Below are positions 17,445 through 27,234 of a DNA stretch of 34,827 bases, in pieces (positions within the stretch are counted from its first letter, which is position 1; each line of letters starts with the position of its first letter). Position numbers and translations under genes: made by a program. The stretch spans positions 1-34,827 of the forward strand of contig JAJQFE010000008.1 of assembly GCA_021201295.1 (NCBI GenBank), read 5' to 3'. Source of the DNA: Tannerellaceae bacterium (lineage in GTDB: Bacteria; Bacteroidota; Bacteroidia; Bacteroidales; Tannerellaceae). The notes under the pieces were generated by a model. The model was not told the origin of the DNA, searched no databases, and saw nothing but the letters and a program-made list of their open reading frames with translations.

Positions 17445-18248
17445 ATGAGACTTTCATTTCTTAGCTTAGCTAATGGAAGTAGTGGGAACTGCTATTACCT
17501 CGGTACACCGGAATTCGGTATACTGATCGATGCGGGTATTGGCATACGCACTATTAAGAAGGTATTGAAAGAGCGGTCTATTGATTTCTCTAAAATAATG
17601 GCTGTGCTGATTACTCATGACCATGCAGACCATATCAAAACAGTGGGTTGCCTGGGTGAAAAACACTACATTCCGGTGTATACCACCGAAGCCGTCCATG
17701 CCGGAATTACCAGAAGCAGATACGTAGAAGAGACCCTGATAAGTTCCCGTCGGGTGATCTGCAAAGAAGAGCCTTTTGAAATCCGGGATTTCCGTATTAC
17801 AGCCTTCGAAGTGCCTCACGACAGCAGTGATAATGTGGGTTATTATATTGAATATCATCATCACAAATTTACTTTTGCTACGGACGTAGGCCATATCACA
17901 GAAACAGTCAAAAAGTACCTATGCATGGCCAACCACGTGATTATTGAGGCAAATTATGATGAAGAGATGCTTCGATTCGGAACTTACCCCTCCTTCCTGA
18001 AAGAGCGGGTAGCCAGTCCCACCGGACATTTAAGCAACCGGGAAGCAGCAGAGTTCTTAGCCAGAAATTACCACCTGGGATTAAAAAACATCTGGCTTTA
18101 CCACTTAAGCCGGGATAATAATCATCCCGAACTGGCCTCCAAAACAATCAATGAACGTTTGTATATGGAAGGGATACGGGTAGGAAAAGATGTGACACTC
18201 ACAGCCCTCAAACGCACAACCCCCTCCGACCTGTTCTATTTTGAATAA
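17445..18248 (+). CDS. MBL-fold metallohydrolase, WalJ/YycJ-like
   Basis: A 267-residue metallo-beta-lactamase-fold protein. It opens with MRLSFLSLANGSSGNCYYL, the hallmark beginning of the YycJ/WalJ group, followed by the metal site LITHDHADH near residue 60-68, further ligands in TFATDVGHI and IEANYDEEM, and a C-terminal HLSRDNNHPELA. Members are thought to be nucleic-acid-processing exonucleases linked to DNA repair or cell-wall homeostasis; the substrate here is unknown. It follows ansA at 46 nt with an A-rich ribosome binding region (GAAAGAAGAA), and precedes tRNA-Lys, which has its own promoter. Frame intact. Cytoplasmic. Confidence 0.88.
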   Translation: MRLSFLSLANGSSGNCYYLGTPEFGILIDAGIGIRTIKKVLKERSIDFSKIMAVLITHDHADHIKTVGCLGEKHYIPVYTTEAVHAGITRSRYVEETLISSRRVICKEEPFEIRDFRITAFEVPHDSSDNVGYYIEYHHHKFTFATDVGHITETVKKYLCMANHVIIEANYDEEMLRFGTYPSFLKERVASPTGHLSNREAAEFLARNYHLGLKNIWLYHLSRDNNHPELASKTINERLYMEGIRVGKDVTLTALKRTTPSDLFYFE

Positions 18249-18274
18249 AACCCATTCAAAAAACAGAGAAAATA

Positions 18275-18306
18275 TTTGAGGGAACCAATTAAAAAATCTA
18301 TATTTG
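18275..18306 (+). promoter_or_regulatory. Consensus promoter of tRNA-Lys
   Basis: TTTG at 18275-18278, a 20-nt spacer and TATATTTG at 18299-18306: an exact Bacteroidetes -33/-7 pair. The start of transcription would be about 24 nt upstream of the mature tRNA. Confidence 0.8.
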
Positions 18307-18333
18307 CACCCGCAAAGCGACAAAAGCCGCTAT

Positions 18334-18406
18334 GACTCCGTAGCTCAGTTGGTAGAGCAAATGACTCTTAATCATTGGGTCGAGAGTTCGAGCCTCTCCG
18401 GGGTCA
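18334..18406 (+). tRNA. tRNA-Lys (anticodon CTT)
   Basis: A complete 73-nt cloverleaf. The acceptor stem GACTCCG pairs with CGGGGTC with one T-G wobble; the D arm contains AGCTCAGTTGGTAGAGC; the anticodon stem AATGA/TCATT encloses loop CTCTTAA, so the anticodon is CTT; the T arm is GAGAGTTCGAGCCTCTC. The discriminator base is A and CCA is not encoded. It decodes AAG as lysine. It has its own promoter and a terminator just downstream. No copy of its 3' end was found downstream, so it does not mark an obvious integration site. Confidence 0.97.
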
Positions 18407-18409
18407 CAG

Positions 18410-18444
18410 AAAAAGACAGTTATGAAATACATAACTGTCTTTTT
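18410..18444 (+). terminator. Terminator of the tRNA-Lys transcript
   Basis: AAAAAGACAGTTATG (18410-18424) and its exact reverse complement (18430-18444), loop AAATA, with the T tract forming the 3' part of the stem. It begins 4 nt after the tRNA. Confidence 0.85.
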
Positions 18445-18445
18445 A

Positions 18446-18753
18446 GTTGATAATAACTCTATAAATTCATTTTAGTTATTGTATAGTTTCCATTTATATT
18501 CATTTTATTATAGATAGTTAATATAAATAGTTACCAAAATAAGATTATAAAGAAATTATAAGGACCTGAGTTAGACTCACAGCGAAGACTAAACATAATT
18601 TTTTATTAAAAAGATACAGTAAATTATTTACTATTTTGTGTTTATAGAACCTGTTTTTCCAATCTGTTCATAATAAATTCTATTTCCTATCTTTCGGATA
18701 AGAAATAATATGCTTATATTTGTATAAAATAAACCTAATTTGATAAATTAACC
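18446..18753. other. AT-rich intergenic stretch before the FkbM gene
   Basis: About 308 nt, much more AT-rich than the flanking core genes. No gene, tRNA or repeat was recognised apart from a promoter-like box at 18715-18722. It marks the left edge of an AT-rich island that runs to about 20.8 kb. Confidence 0.5.
18715..18722 (+). promoter_or_regulatory. -7 box TATATTTG for the FkbM gene
   Basis: Exact TAnnTTTG match with a TTTC at 18692-18695 (19-nt spacer) as a possible -33 element. It lies 31 nt before ATG 18754. Confidence 0.5.
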
Positions 18754-19444
18754 ATGCAATTAAAAAAATCGCACGCAATATTTTGCATATGCTATATCCA
18801 TCTCTCTTATATGGTTCCACCAGTTATTCCCAGGAAGGAGAAGATATAGTCCTTAATTTCTTATTTGAAAATAAAGAAGGATATAAAGGCTTTTATGTGG
18901 ATATAGGCACTCATCATCCTTTTCGTTTCTCTAATACTGCTTATTTCTATAAACAGGGATGGCAGGGAATTAATATAGAACCTACTCCCGGAGCCATAGA
19001 GGTATTTAATCGTTTTTGAAAAAGAGATATTAATGTACAAGCTGCTATTGGAATGTCCACTCAGCCCCTTTTATTTTATCAGTTCAACGAACCTGCTTTG
19101 AATGGTTTTGATAAATCTTTGTCAGAAAGCCGGGACAAAGGGAATATAAGATTATAAACATAATAGAAATCAAACCTCTTAAGCTTGTGGATTTACTTGA
19201 CCAATATCCCAAAGAAAATCAAAAGATTGATTTTCTTACACTGGATGTAGAAAATATGGAAATGGATGTTTTAGAATCCAATAACTGGCAAAAATATAAA
19301 CCTAAATATATTTTAATAGAAGAACGTATAAATATAATGAGTTGTGTTGAAAATGAAATTTATACCTACTTAAAAAATTTGAATTATTCTTTTATTGCAA
19401 AAACTCCACGCACAAGTATATACAAATATAATGGAACTCTATAA
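18754..19444 (+). pseudogene. FkbM family methyltransferase, multiply broken
   Basis: An SAM-dependent methyltransferase of the FkbM type (Methyltransf_21), usually acting on glycans or secondary metabolites. Visible pieces are SYSQEGEDIVLNFLF, the SAM-binding KGFYVDIGTHHPFRFSNT, WQGINIEPTP and the C-terminal DFLTLDVENMEMDVLESNNW. Three defects are seen: one base missing in the A7 run at 18762-18768 (mending it gives start MQLKKIARNILHML from ATG 18754), TGA at 19016-19018 inside NRF-x-KRDINVQAAIG, and one base missing around 19140-19148 before YKIINIIEIKPLK. Reconstructed length is about 230 residues. It is AT-rich and looks horizontally acquired. With three lesions in 690 nt it could be a true pseudogene, although error is also possible. 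Confidence 0.75.
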
Positions 19445-19488
19445 AACATAAAGAGATTTTGTTTTACAAGAAATCTCTTTATGTTTTA
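19442..19488. terminator. Terminator between convergent FkbM and FISUMP-like genes
   Basis: A perfect 18-bp stem (19442-19459 with 19471-19488) around an 11-nt loop, overlapping the FkbM stop codon. The A/T-rich stem base on both sides allows termination in both directions. Confidence 0.85.
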
Positions 19489-19525
19489 TTTAAGACTAAA
19501 ATTTCTATCAAAAACAAGAGCGCCA

Positions 19526-20155
19526 TTAAAAAAAAGTAACAGGCCTATTGTAAAAATAGTCTGTATCTCCTCCCCTGGCTTCTATGGTAATAGTACCTGT
19601 TAAATCGCTCCATATAGTCCAGTAATATTGATATCTAACACGGGATGTTGAACTACTACTTCTGAAAGCATTTTCTCTATTACCTGTAGACAGCTCATCA
19701 CCACGAGCATTGACGCAATTGCGTGATATCAATGTATAATTATTATATATAATTTCTCATTCTCCCATAGACGGTAACCACCAGTTTCCTGCCGGAAAAC
19801 CAGCCGTGGAATATATCGCTATATGATACATACAATAAGTCGAAGAATACCAACCTTTACCCATTACAAAATTAGTGATGATTTGGGTATTCCTTTTACC
19901 ATCCATATCCTGAATAGCATCCTCCAGAGTATCATATTCAGGTAAATTACTAACAAAGGTTTGTATATCATTTTGAATTTTATGAGTACCCATATTCTTA
20001 AGACTAATCATACGTCGATCCAATCCATTAATATAAAAACAAACCCCTACTACCGTTTTATTTGTATCAAGAATCATAGAATATGATCCATCACTATAGA
20101 CGTAATCTCCCACAGATACAGGAACAGATTTCCTGATAATAGATCTTCTACGCAT
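19526..20155 (-). pseudogene. FISUMP/DUF1566-like domain protein with an in-frame TGA
   Basis: Resembles the C-terminal domain of Bacteroidales surface proteins with a Fibrobacter-succinogenes-major-paralogue (FISUMP/DUF1566-like) fold. Seen: GDYVYSDGSYSMILDTNKTV, then VGVCFYING, EYDTLEDAIQDMDGKRNTQ, and the hallmark STAGFPAGNWWLPSMGE. TGA at 19757-19759 follows, exactly where the family has Trp (LPSMGEW), and the frame continues EIIYNNYTLISRNCVNARG to TAA 19526. The total is about 209 residues. There is no signal peptide or lipobox, so the usual exported N-terminus is missing or the gene is a truncated remnant. A strong Shine-Dalgarno (AGGAGG) 8 nt before ATG 20155 supports this start. AT-rich island context. 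Confidence 0.65.
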
Positions 20156-20794
20156 AGGTAGTCCTCCTGATTTTTCTTATTATTTCTTTCATAACTTTTA
20201 AATATTTATTATTAATTCAGCATATCGAATATTCTCCCTGTTGATTTTATTCAAATTTAAAATTGAAAAAATAAAATATCAAACTTTTATATTAAAGTTA
20301 AAACAAAGATTATATGATTTACTATTATAACGGGTCTCAGCTTTTAAATTTACCGGATTTTAAAAGATCAAGTATATCCTGGACAGTATCCAATTCAGGA
20401 GCGTTTCATACCATCAGATCCGGAAATTTCTCAGGTTATAGGAGTTTAGATTAGAACCCCTCACCAATAGCCCTGTTCAAATTCTTTACACGCAATGTAA
20501 CTGTACACATGGGAATAATCTTTTTGGTAGTTCTCCCTCACTCCATGGAAAGTGATTAGCACTCATATGGATGGCTAATTACTCAAAATAAAAAATAAAA
20601 GTCTCCCTCTGTTTTCTCCTCTCCCCTCCTGTCAACCTTTTCACCAAATCAACTGTTATATTTTAATATAAAAGCATGATGCATAATAATTTAATACAAA
20701 CAAAATCAATTTCTTATATTCCTGAAATTAAACTTATCAAATTTAAAAAGTCTAAAATAAAAAGTATATACACATAATTTAAAACAGAAAAGAA
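20156..20794. other. AT-rich gap between the FISUMP-like gene and the esterase
   Basis: About 640 nt with no recognised gene. The only notable open frame is a 46-codon one at 20314-20454. No consensus promoter box, repeat or RNA was identified. It may contain decayed coding sequence. Confidence 0.4.
20314..20454 (+). CDS. Possible 46-residue ORF, unknown
   Basis: ATG 20314 to TAG 20452-20454, beginning MIYYYNGSQLLNLPDFKRSS and ending GYRSLD. The composition looks protein-like (aromatic and Ser-rich) but I recognise no family and see no strong ribosome binding site. It could be a remnant of a larger surface-protein gene in this AT-rich island. Confidence 0.2.
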   Translation: MIYYYNGSQLLNLPDFKRSSISWTVSNSGAFHTIRSGNFSGYRSLD

Positions 20795-21792
20795 ATGGAT
20801 AAATTAGGGAATTTTGCACTGATGGCAACTATCATACTGGGAGCAGCGATCCTATTAAGTGGTAAGAACAAACCAGAGAATTCCCCTACCGGCGGGGAAG
20901 ACACTTCGGAACAAACCACCCCACCCCAACAACGTGGCGGCGGAGGCGGTGGTAACGTGGATAAAAGCAATGATCCCGAACTGACCGCCCTACTGGCTGA
21001 AACAGTAGATAAATTCATCCAACTGGAATACAACGATCCAGAAACTGAAAAAAGTATGGCTTACAACCTCTTCGTTCCTGAACAATACGACAAAAATAAA
21101 TCCTATCCGTTAGTGCTGTTTATGGCTGACGTCAGCACCGTGAATAAGGATGTAAAGTTCCCCTAACACAAGGATACGGCGGTGTCATATGGGCATCTGC
21201 AAAAGACCAGGCTAAACACCCTGCCTTTGTCCTCGTTCCCCAATATACCACCCAAACAGTAACCGATCAATCTACTACTTCGTATGAAGTAGAGATGACC
21301 ATCCGGCTGCTGCATGAAGTGGTCAGCCAGTATACTATCGATACCAACAGACTGTATACTACCGGACAATCTATGGAAGGCATGATGTCGATGTATTTCA
21401 ACATCACCTATCCCGAGCTGTTTGCCGCTTCGCTGTTCGTGGGCTGCCAATGGGATACTTCCCATATGCAACATTTTACCAACGACAAGTTCTTCTATAT
21501 TGTCGCCGCCGGTGACCAGAAAGCACCCAAAGGGATGGCAGCCCTTGAAACCCTCCTGGAAAGCGAAGAAGCCAGGATTGCCAAAGCCGAATGGAGTGCC
21601 AAACTACCTGCACAGGAACAGGAAGCCAATGTCCGGAAACTGCTGTCCGAAGGAAGCGATATCAACTTCATTATCTTTACCCCCGGAAGCGTACTTCCCG
21701 AAAACGGTCAGGGCAACGAACATATGTACTCTTTCGACTACGCTTATAAACTGGAAGGAGTAAGAGACTGGTTGCTCCGGCAATCCAAATAA
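20795..21792 (+). pseudogene. Alpha/beta-hydrolase esterase (PHB-depolymerase/prolyl-oligopeptidase-like), one frameshift
   Basis: An exported alpha/beta hydrolase of about 332 residues. An N-terminal membrane anchor (FALMATIILGAAILLSG) is followed by a low-complexity linker with six Gly. The catalytic domain then shows YNLFVPEQYDKNKSYPLVLFM and the nucleophile elbow TTGQSMEGMMS, then ELFAASLFVGCQWDT. The conserved elbow is GQSMGG in the relatives I know; here Gly is Glu (GAA instead of GGA). The frame breaks at about 21154 (GTAAAGTTCCCC); one added A gives KVPLTQGYGGVIWASAKDQ. It probably hydrolyses an ester in the periplasm or at the surface; the substrate is unknown. It is convergent with the deacetylase, 27 nt apart. 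A sequencing error is likely. Confidence 0.75.
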
Positions 21793-21819
21793 AAGGTGTT
21801 CCTCTTTCTTATTCCACAA

Positions 21820-22773
21820 TCACTCAAACACAACCCGGACAGGTTCACCATACGGATCGAAATCAAATACGATCCGGTCATCCTTCCTTTGTACAGCTAC
21901 CGGTTCCATGCCCTGCCGTACAGTCACTTTAGCATGCCCCACATGTTCAACCACCAGAGTCAGAGGCTCATCAAATACCTTTTTATCCAACTCCAGATAC
22001 AGAGTGACCGTCCATTCATTTTCATTTTCTGTAACTTCCAGTTGAATACGGTCCCGCTCCTCCCTATAAGCAGCAACTTCACAGAAGGTAGCTACCCAGA
22101 TCCACTCCTCCTGTTGTTTTACCTTTTCCAGATGATCCCATAAAACAGCAGGAGCCGGAAAGGCATCATATCCTTCCGTGATACCATGTATCATAGCCAC
22201 ACCCCACTCCCCGGCCACCAGTAAATCCTGTATCCATGCTTCAAGGCTCTCCGGCGTAGAAGCCGTCCCAATCCCAAACTCCTGGGTTCTGGTAGCCACC
22301 CGGCCGGCAGATGCCAGTTCATAGACCACCTGGTCAAAAGCATTATAAGGATAACAAAACGTACGCGGAACTATCCCGGTCTGTTCAGATAAAGCAAGGT
22401 CATTTTTCCGGATTTCCGTAGCCACCTCTTCCGGACTGATCTCCGTCAGGTTTGTATGCGACCAGCTATGATTAGACATCTCATGTCCTTTCGCAGCCAT
22501 CTCCTTTACCTGCTCCCAGGTAAGCCATTCCCCATGGTTATCCTCAATAAACCCACCACAAATCCAGAAAGTCCCTTTAAAATGATGTTTTTCCAGTTGA
22601 GAAAACACTAACGTATAATGCTCCCGCATCCCGTCATCAAAGGTATAACTAACTGCACAGCTCCTATCCCCCTTATACTTAGCCACACGGACAGAGGATT
22701 GCACCTGACTAATCGCATCCGGTGAAAAACAACAAACTACACCCATTAAAAAAGAGAAAACAACCTTCTTCAT
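21820..22773 (-). CDS. Polysaccharide deacetylase family protein
   Basis: A 317-residue exported protein. Signal peptide MKKVVFSFLMGVVCCFSPDAIS is followed by a NodB-homology (carbohydrate esterase 4) domain with motif 1 VSYTFDDGMREH near residue 43-54, motif 2 SNHSWSHTNL (metal His pair) near 110, and motif 3-like RTFCYPYNAF near 150. This family removes acetyl groups from N-acetylated or O-acetylated polysaccharides such as chitin, peptidoglycan or xylan. The C-terminal approximately 90 residues form a separate beta-rich region (VTENENEWTVTLYLELDKKVF). A -7 box TATCTTTG lies at 22817-22824. The frame is intact. The substrate cannot be told from sequence. Confidence 0.88.
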   Translation of the reverse strand: MKKVVFSFLMGVVCCFSPDAISQVQSSVRVAKYKGDRSCAVSYTFDDGMREHYTLVFSQLEKHHFKGTFWICGGFIEDNHGEWLTWEQVKEMAAKGHEMSNHSWSHTNLTEISPEEVATEIRKNDLALSEQTGIVPRTFCYPYNAFDQVVYELASAGRVATRTQEFGIGTASTPESLEAWIQDLLVAGEWGVAMIHGITEGYDAFPAPAVLWDHLEKVKQQEEWIWVATFCEVAAYREERDRIQLEVTENENEWTVTLYLELDKKVFDEPLTLVVEHVGHAKVTVRQGMEPVAVQRKDDRIVFDFDPYGEPVRVVFE

Positions 22774-23108
22774 ATCCGTGGAATTTTACATATCAGAATA
22801 AAACCGTCTTATTCCCCAAAGATAATTTATTTTGAAAAAACAACTCCTATTTCCAGCTGTTTTAAACAAATGAATAGGTATCCCAGGGAACCTGGATCCA
22901 CGATCTACCTGTTACATCCCTACCCTATAAAAGCATCGGTCAGATAAAAACAGCCTCCTAAACTATCCCCCACAAGCAATTGTTCTCAATACATATGTAT
23001 ATCCTCTTTTCTATTTTGATAAAAGGTAAGATAAACCACTCGTTTACCCATCTTACAGGTAGAACAGAGAAAAAATAAGATAAACAAGATCATAAAAAAT
23101 CAGAAAGA
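22774..23108. other. Divergent intergenic region with the deacetylase promoter
   Basis: 335 nt. On the minus strand TATCTTTG (22817-22824) is an exact -7 box with a TTG at 22841-22843, giving a leader of about 40 nt for the deacetylase. I could not find a matching box for the DJ-1 gene on the plus strand. Confidence 0.45.
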
Positions 23109-23881
23109 ATGAAAAAGATAATAGTAACAACCGCCCTGTTAGGCGGAGCAGCCTACTGGCTGAAAAAGAAAGTAACAGCAGCCAAAGCCGAAAAAGAGAA
23201 AAAGGAAAGAAAATCTTATTCGTAGTTATCAGCCACGGTAAACTGGGGAATACAGGCGAACATACCGGCTATTACCTGTCAGAAGTAGCCCATCCCTGGA
23301 AAGTATTAACACATGCCGGATACGAAATTGATTTCGTCAGTCCCCATGGAGGAATGCCACCGGTAGACGGATTTGAATTAGTGGATCCCATCAACCGGAA
23401 ATTCTGAAACAACCAGGAATACCAGAAAAAGATCATCACCAGCCTGACACCCGCCGACATAAAACCGGAAGAATACACAGCCATCTTCTACGCCGGAGGA
23501 CACGGAGCCATGTGGGATCTCCCCGAAGTAACAGAACTCTCCACTATTGCACGCCAGATATATGAAGCAGGAGGCATTGTAGCCGCCGTCTGCCACGGTC
23601 CGGCCGGACTGGTCAACCTCAAACTCAGCGACGGTATCCACCTGATAGAAGGGAAACGCGTAACCGGGTTCACCAACGAAGAAGAAAAATTAATGAAACG
23701 CGAAAACATCGTCCCTTTCCTGCTCGAAGATATGCTCATCAAACGCAAAGCCACCTTCACTAAAGGAGCTCCCATGCTACCCCATGTAGTAGTAGACGGA
23801 CGTCTTATTACCGGACAAAATCCAGCCTCCGCCCATAAAGTAGGCAAAGAGATCGCCAAAGCATTAGCAAACAAAGCATAG
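23109..23881 (+). pseudogene. DJ-1/PfpI family protein (class I glutamine amidotransferase-like), frame broken twice
   Basis: Reconstructed at about 257 residues: a membrane anchor (IIVTTALLGGAAYWLKKK) and a DJ-1/PfpI domain. Recognisable are ILFVVISHGKLGNTGEHTGY, YEIDFVSPHGGMPPVD, IFYAGGHGAMWDL and the nucleophile elbow VAAVCHGPAGLVN with the reactive Cys. Relatives act as glyoxalases, deglycases or chaperones; the role here is unknown. Defects: one A missing in an A-rich run near 23206-23213, and TGA at 23405-23407 where KFWNNQEYQ would be expected (TGG to TGA). Everything after the TGA is open to TAG 23881. Both lesions match the window-wide error pattern. The anchored N-terminus suggests a membrane-facing protein. 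Confidence 0.8.
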
Positions 23882-24104
23882 GAAAAAGGGTAGGTCCAAA
23901 GGGCCCTGTAATCCTGAGTAAACCAGGATAGGAATGGGTTATTTCAGCGTCTTTTTGAACCGGAGCAAGACTTGGATGTTCTGAAGGGTAGACGGTGTGA
24001 CTGTGATGACCAAAGGAATCATAGAAGTATGTTTTCAGAATGATTTATTTTATTTTCCGGTAGGGATATGGATATGAGTTAACCCATTCCCTGCCGGATT
24101 GTTT

Positions 24105-27100
24105 TCACAGGTTTGAAACCTGCATTTCCATCTCCACCAGATACCGCCCCAACAACCCCGACGGCGTCTTTCCCTTCTCCTCAAAAATCTCCCGGTTCGC
24201 AAAAACAATAAAACTATCCTTCGCCCTCGAAACAGCCACATTCAGTATATTCGGTTTATTATCCCGGTCGAAAAACATCGTAGCCGTATCCCCTTTGCCA
24301 TACACCATCGAGAAAAGGATCACCGGACGTTCGGCACCCTGCAAAGCATGCACTGTACCCATCTTCAGGCGGTTACAATCAAACCCTTTCTCCCGGAGCT
24401 GGCGGCGCAAGAGTTTCTTTTGTCCGACAAAAGGAGTAATAATCCCCACAATATCTTCCAACCGCCGGTACTCTTTCCCGTCTACATACCGCTCTTCGAT
24501 CTCTTCCCGCTTCAGTTCCAGCCAGTGGGCAATTGCTTTCGCTTCAGCCAGGTTGGAACGCTCCTTATGCTTTACCTCCAAATGCCCCGGAACATGTACC
24601 AGGCACATAGGCGGGAACAAATTCGTTCCTTTGGCTTTCCCCTTCAAAGGCTTCAACTGCCCATGATAAGCCAGCTCATTACAATAACCGATAATCTCAT
24701 CATAACAACGGCGGTGCTCCACCAGCAATACCCCTTCTCCGGCAAACCTTCCTCCCGCCAGGCACAGGCATGCTGCGCCATCTTCATGATACTGCCATCC
24801 GACGACAGGAAACCTTTCGGACTGTACACCTTTTCATAAACAGTATCCTCATACCCGAAGATCAACCCTGCTTTTTTCAGGTTACCCATATCCACCTTAG
24901 CCGTAGTACTCCACACCGGTTCAATCTGCTTCACATCCCCGACCACGACGGCACGTTTCGCCAGAGCAAACGTAGCGGCCCCCACTTCCGGCGGAACCTG
25001 CCCGGCTTCATCAACGATCAGCAGGTCAATGAAATCATACAAAGGCAGCGTATCAAATACCGACTTATCCCGGTCATCCTTACCCATATATTTATAAGCA
25101 GTAAAAAACCTCGGAGTCATATAAAAAGTACTGACAAAACAGGGAGTCAGCATCGCCTGCCTGCGCCAGCGCCTCTGGGAAGGCTCAAGGCCTTTACTCC
25201 GGAAAGCGTCATCCTGCAAGGCAGCTTCCGTCGCCAGGATCCACTTACCCTCCCAGTAATGGACAGCCAGTTGAAAAGCCCGGTGACGCAGCGTTACATC
25301 CAGCTCATCATAAAAACAGTTCAGCGGAGCCTTCCCGCCCGTCTCCTTCGCCACAGCGATCTTTTCATATTCTTTATCCCAATAGTCCGCCTCCGAAACA
25401 GGAGGATCACCTTTGATACGGTAAGTCTCTTTCCATTTGTCCCATCCATCGATCCGGCGCACGACACCCTGCAAAAACACCATCCGTTCCTTCAACCGCT
25501 GCAACAAAGCCAACTGGGTATATTCAGCCATTACCACCCCTTCCAAGGGATACTCCCGCAACAGGATAGCCAACTCCCCTTTCCGGTTTTCCAACGCCGA
25601 CCGGACACCGAATGCACAGCCTACTTGCCGCCATAACGACTCCTGCCGGAAATAACCCATCACCCCCTGTTCAGCCTCTTTTAACCGCACCACATCCTCA
25701 CGGAACCCGGCTGTCTGAAGCCACCCAACAGCCTCCGGCAACTCCTCAGGTACAGCAATCCCCTCCTTCCTCAACAGTTCCACCACTTCCAGATACTCTT
25801 TCCGCAGCCGGCTTCCCTCCTCCAGGATATTGGCAACAATCCGGATCTCTTTCCGCAATTTTGCAGTATATTCCTTTACAGAAAGGCCCGGACGACGGAA
25901 ATAGGCAGCCGCCTGCTCCTCAAAACAGTCTTTAGCCTCCCGGATATACGCATCCGTTTCCAGGTGTTTAAAAAGCCCGTCCCCATCCGGCTTCTTATAA
26001 TTAATGCCCGCCAGCTTCGTCTCCTTTTTTCCCGCAGACGGCAGGTAAGTGGCATACCCCTCCATATCCGGTATCCAGCGGCCCTCCAACGGGCCGGGAT
26101 GCGTTTTCGACCGTGTAAAACTCTCAATAATATTCATTACCGCCTGGTTATTCGCCGAACAGGCCAGGATCAGCGCAGGCGTCTCCCCCTCTCCATCCAG
26201 CACCGACTGCACCATAGCATTCGCCACAATACTTTGCAACAAAGTAGTCTTCCCCGCACCCGGAGGACCATTGACAGCAAAGACCCGGTTACAGTCACTC
26301 AGGTAAGTATACAAACTCTTCCGCTGCGAAACCGAGAGCAGAAAGTCATACCCCATCTGCCCCAGGTGCAACGGATTAGCCTTCAGCAACGCCAACGTAT
26401 CCAGCGGCCGCCCCGGCGCCGGATGCTCCAGCGTAGTAAGCGCCTCTAACAAAGGAGGCAACACCTCCTCTTTCGACAGTTTCTCATACAACGCAATCAC
26501 ACTCATGGCCGCCCCGATCTCCTCATCCGGCATCAGGAACACCCCGTCGTGCACAGTCGCAAACCCTTCCACTTCAAACTCCGGCAACGGACAACCCGAC
26601 AAGGTATCAAACAGCTCCGTCAGATAACGAATATACTGTTCCCACGACTCAAACCGCAACGGTTCACGCGCCATCGCCTCATCCACCTCCTGCACCGTAG
26701 AGAAGGTAAACTCCACCCGGTCATCAGCATACGGCGCCAGATACTTCCGCGGAATCACCGGAAACGTCACCGAAGGAATCCGCAACGCCCCCTCCCGATC
26801 CAGCACCACATAATACCAGAAAGGAAAAACAGGCGTCCGCACCCCCGCAAACGCCCCATGCTCCGGCAACGGAGCCAGCCGGAAAGGCGCCACCAGTACC
26901 TCCACCTCCTCCAGCGGCATCCACTTCTCACTCTGCCGCGAATAAACATGCCTCCGCGCATTCCTCCGCTTCTCCTCCTTATCAATCAGCCCATTCACCA
27001 AAGCCAGGTCATCCACTCGCGGCACCAACATATCGAATGCCCGCACCTCAAAATGATCCTGTTTATCCATATCAATCGCAGCCCTCAGCGAATCCGCGAG

Positions 27101-27139
27101 GTTATATTTCCAGTAGTTGATACATTGTTTGTTATTCAT
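24105..27139 (-). pseudogene. SF1 (UPF1/DNA2-like) helicase, one frameshift
   Basis: About 1011 residues when mended. The first approximately 280 residues are unassigned, then the helicase core follows: Walker A GPPGAGKTT near residue 291, Walker B/motif II LLIVDEAGQVPP near 735, motif III VVVGDVKQIEP, motif V GTVHALQGAERPVI and motif VI NVAVSRAKDSFIVF. A coiled segment sits between motifs I and II. The frame breaks at a GGGG run (24731-24734) between GLPEKG and LLVEHRRCYDE; one added G gives KGVLLVEHRR. ATG 27139 is chosen because the upstream GTG lies in a -7 box at 27145-27152. Likely an ATP-dependent nucleic-acid translocase. The gene is clearly more GC-rich than its neighbours. Confidence 0.8.
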
Positions 27140-27144
27140 GGACA

Positions 27145-27152
27145 CAAAGGTA
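27145..27152 (-). promoter_or_regulatory. -7 box TACCTTTG for the SF1 helicase
   Basis: Exact TAnnTTTG match whose near edge lies 6 nt from ATG 27139, implying an almost leaderless mRNA. It excludes the upstream GTG as a start codon. Confidence 0.45.
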
Positions 27153-27234
27153 ATATGGATAAAAGAAATTATGGTTGTTTTATAGACAGATTAATGGGAA
27201 AATCCATCCAGGTATCCAGCCATATGCCTAAAAC

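Noticed and set aside
18334-18406. Genomic-island integration at tRNA-Lys
   Set aside because: No duplicated tRNA 3' end and no integrase were found downstream, despite the AT-rich island next to it.
14272-23407. TGA read as Trp (alternative genetic code)
   Set aside because: Asparaginase and other genes end in TGA, TGG is used normally for Trp, and frameshifts of a sequencing-error type occur throughout; TAG and TAA interruptions also exist.
24770-25636. 288-codon plus-strand frame over the helicase gene
   Set aside because: No motif, unusual composition, and it lies wholly antisense to the conserved SF1 motor domain.
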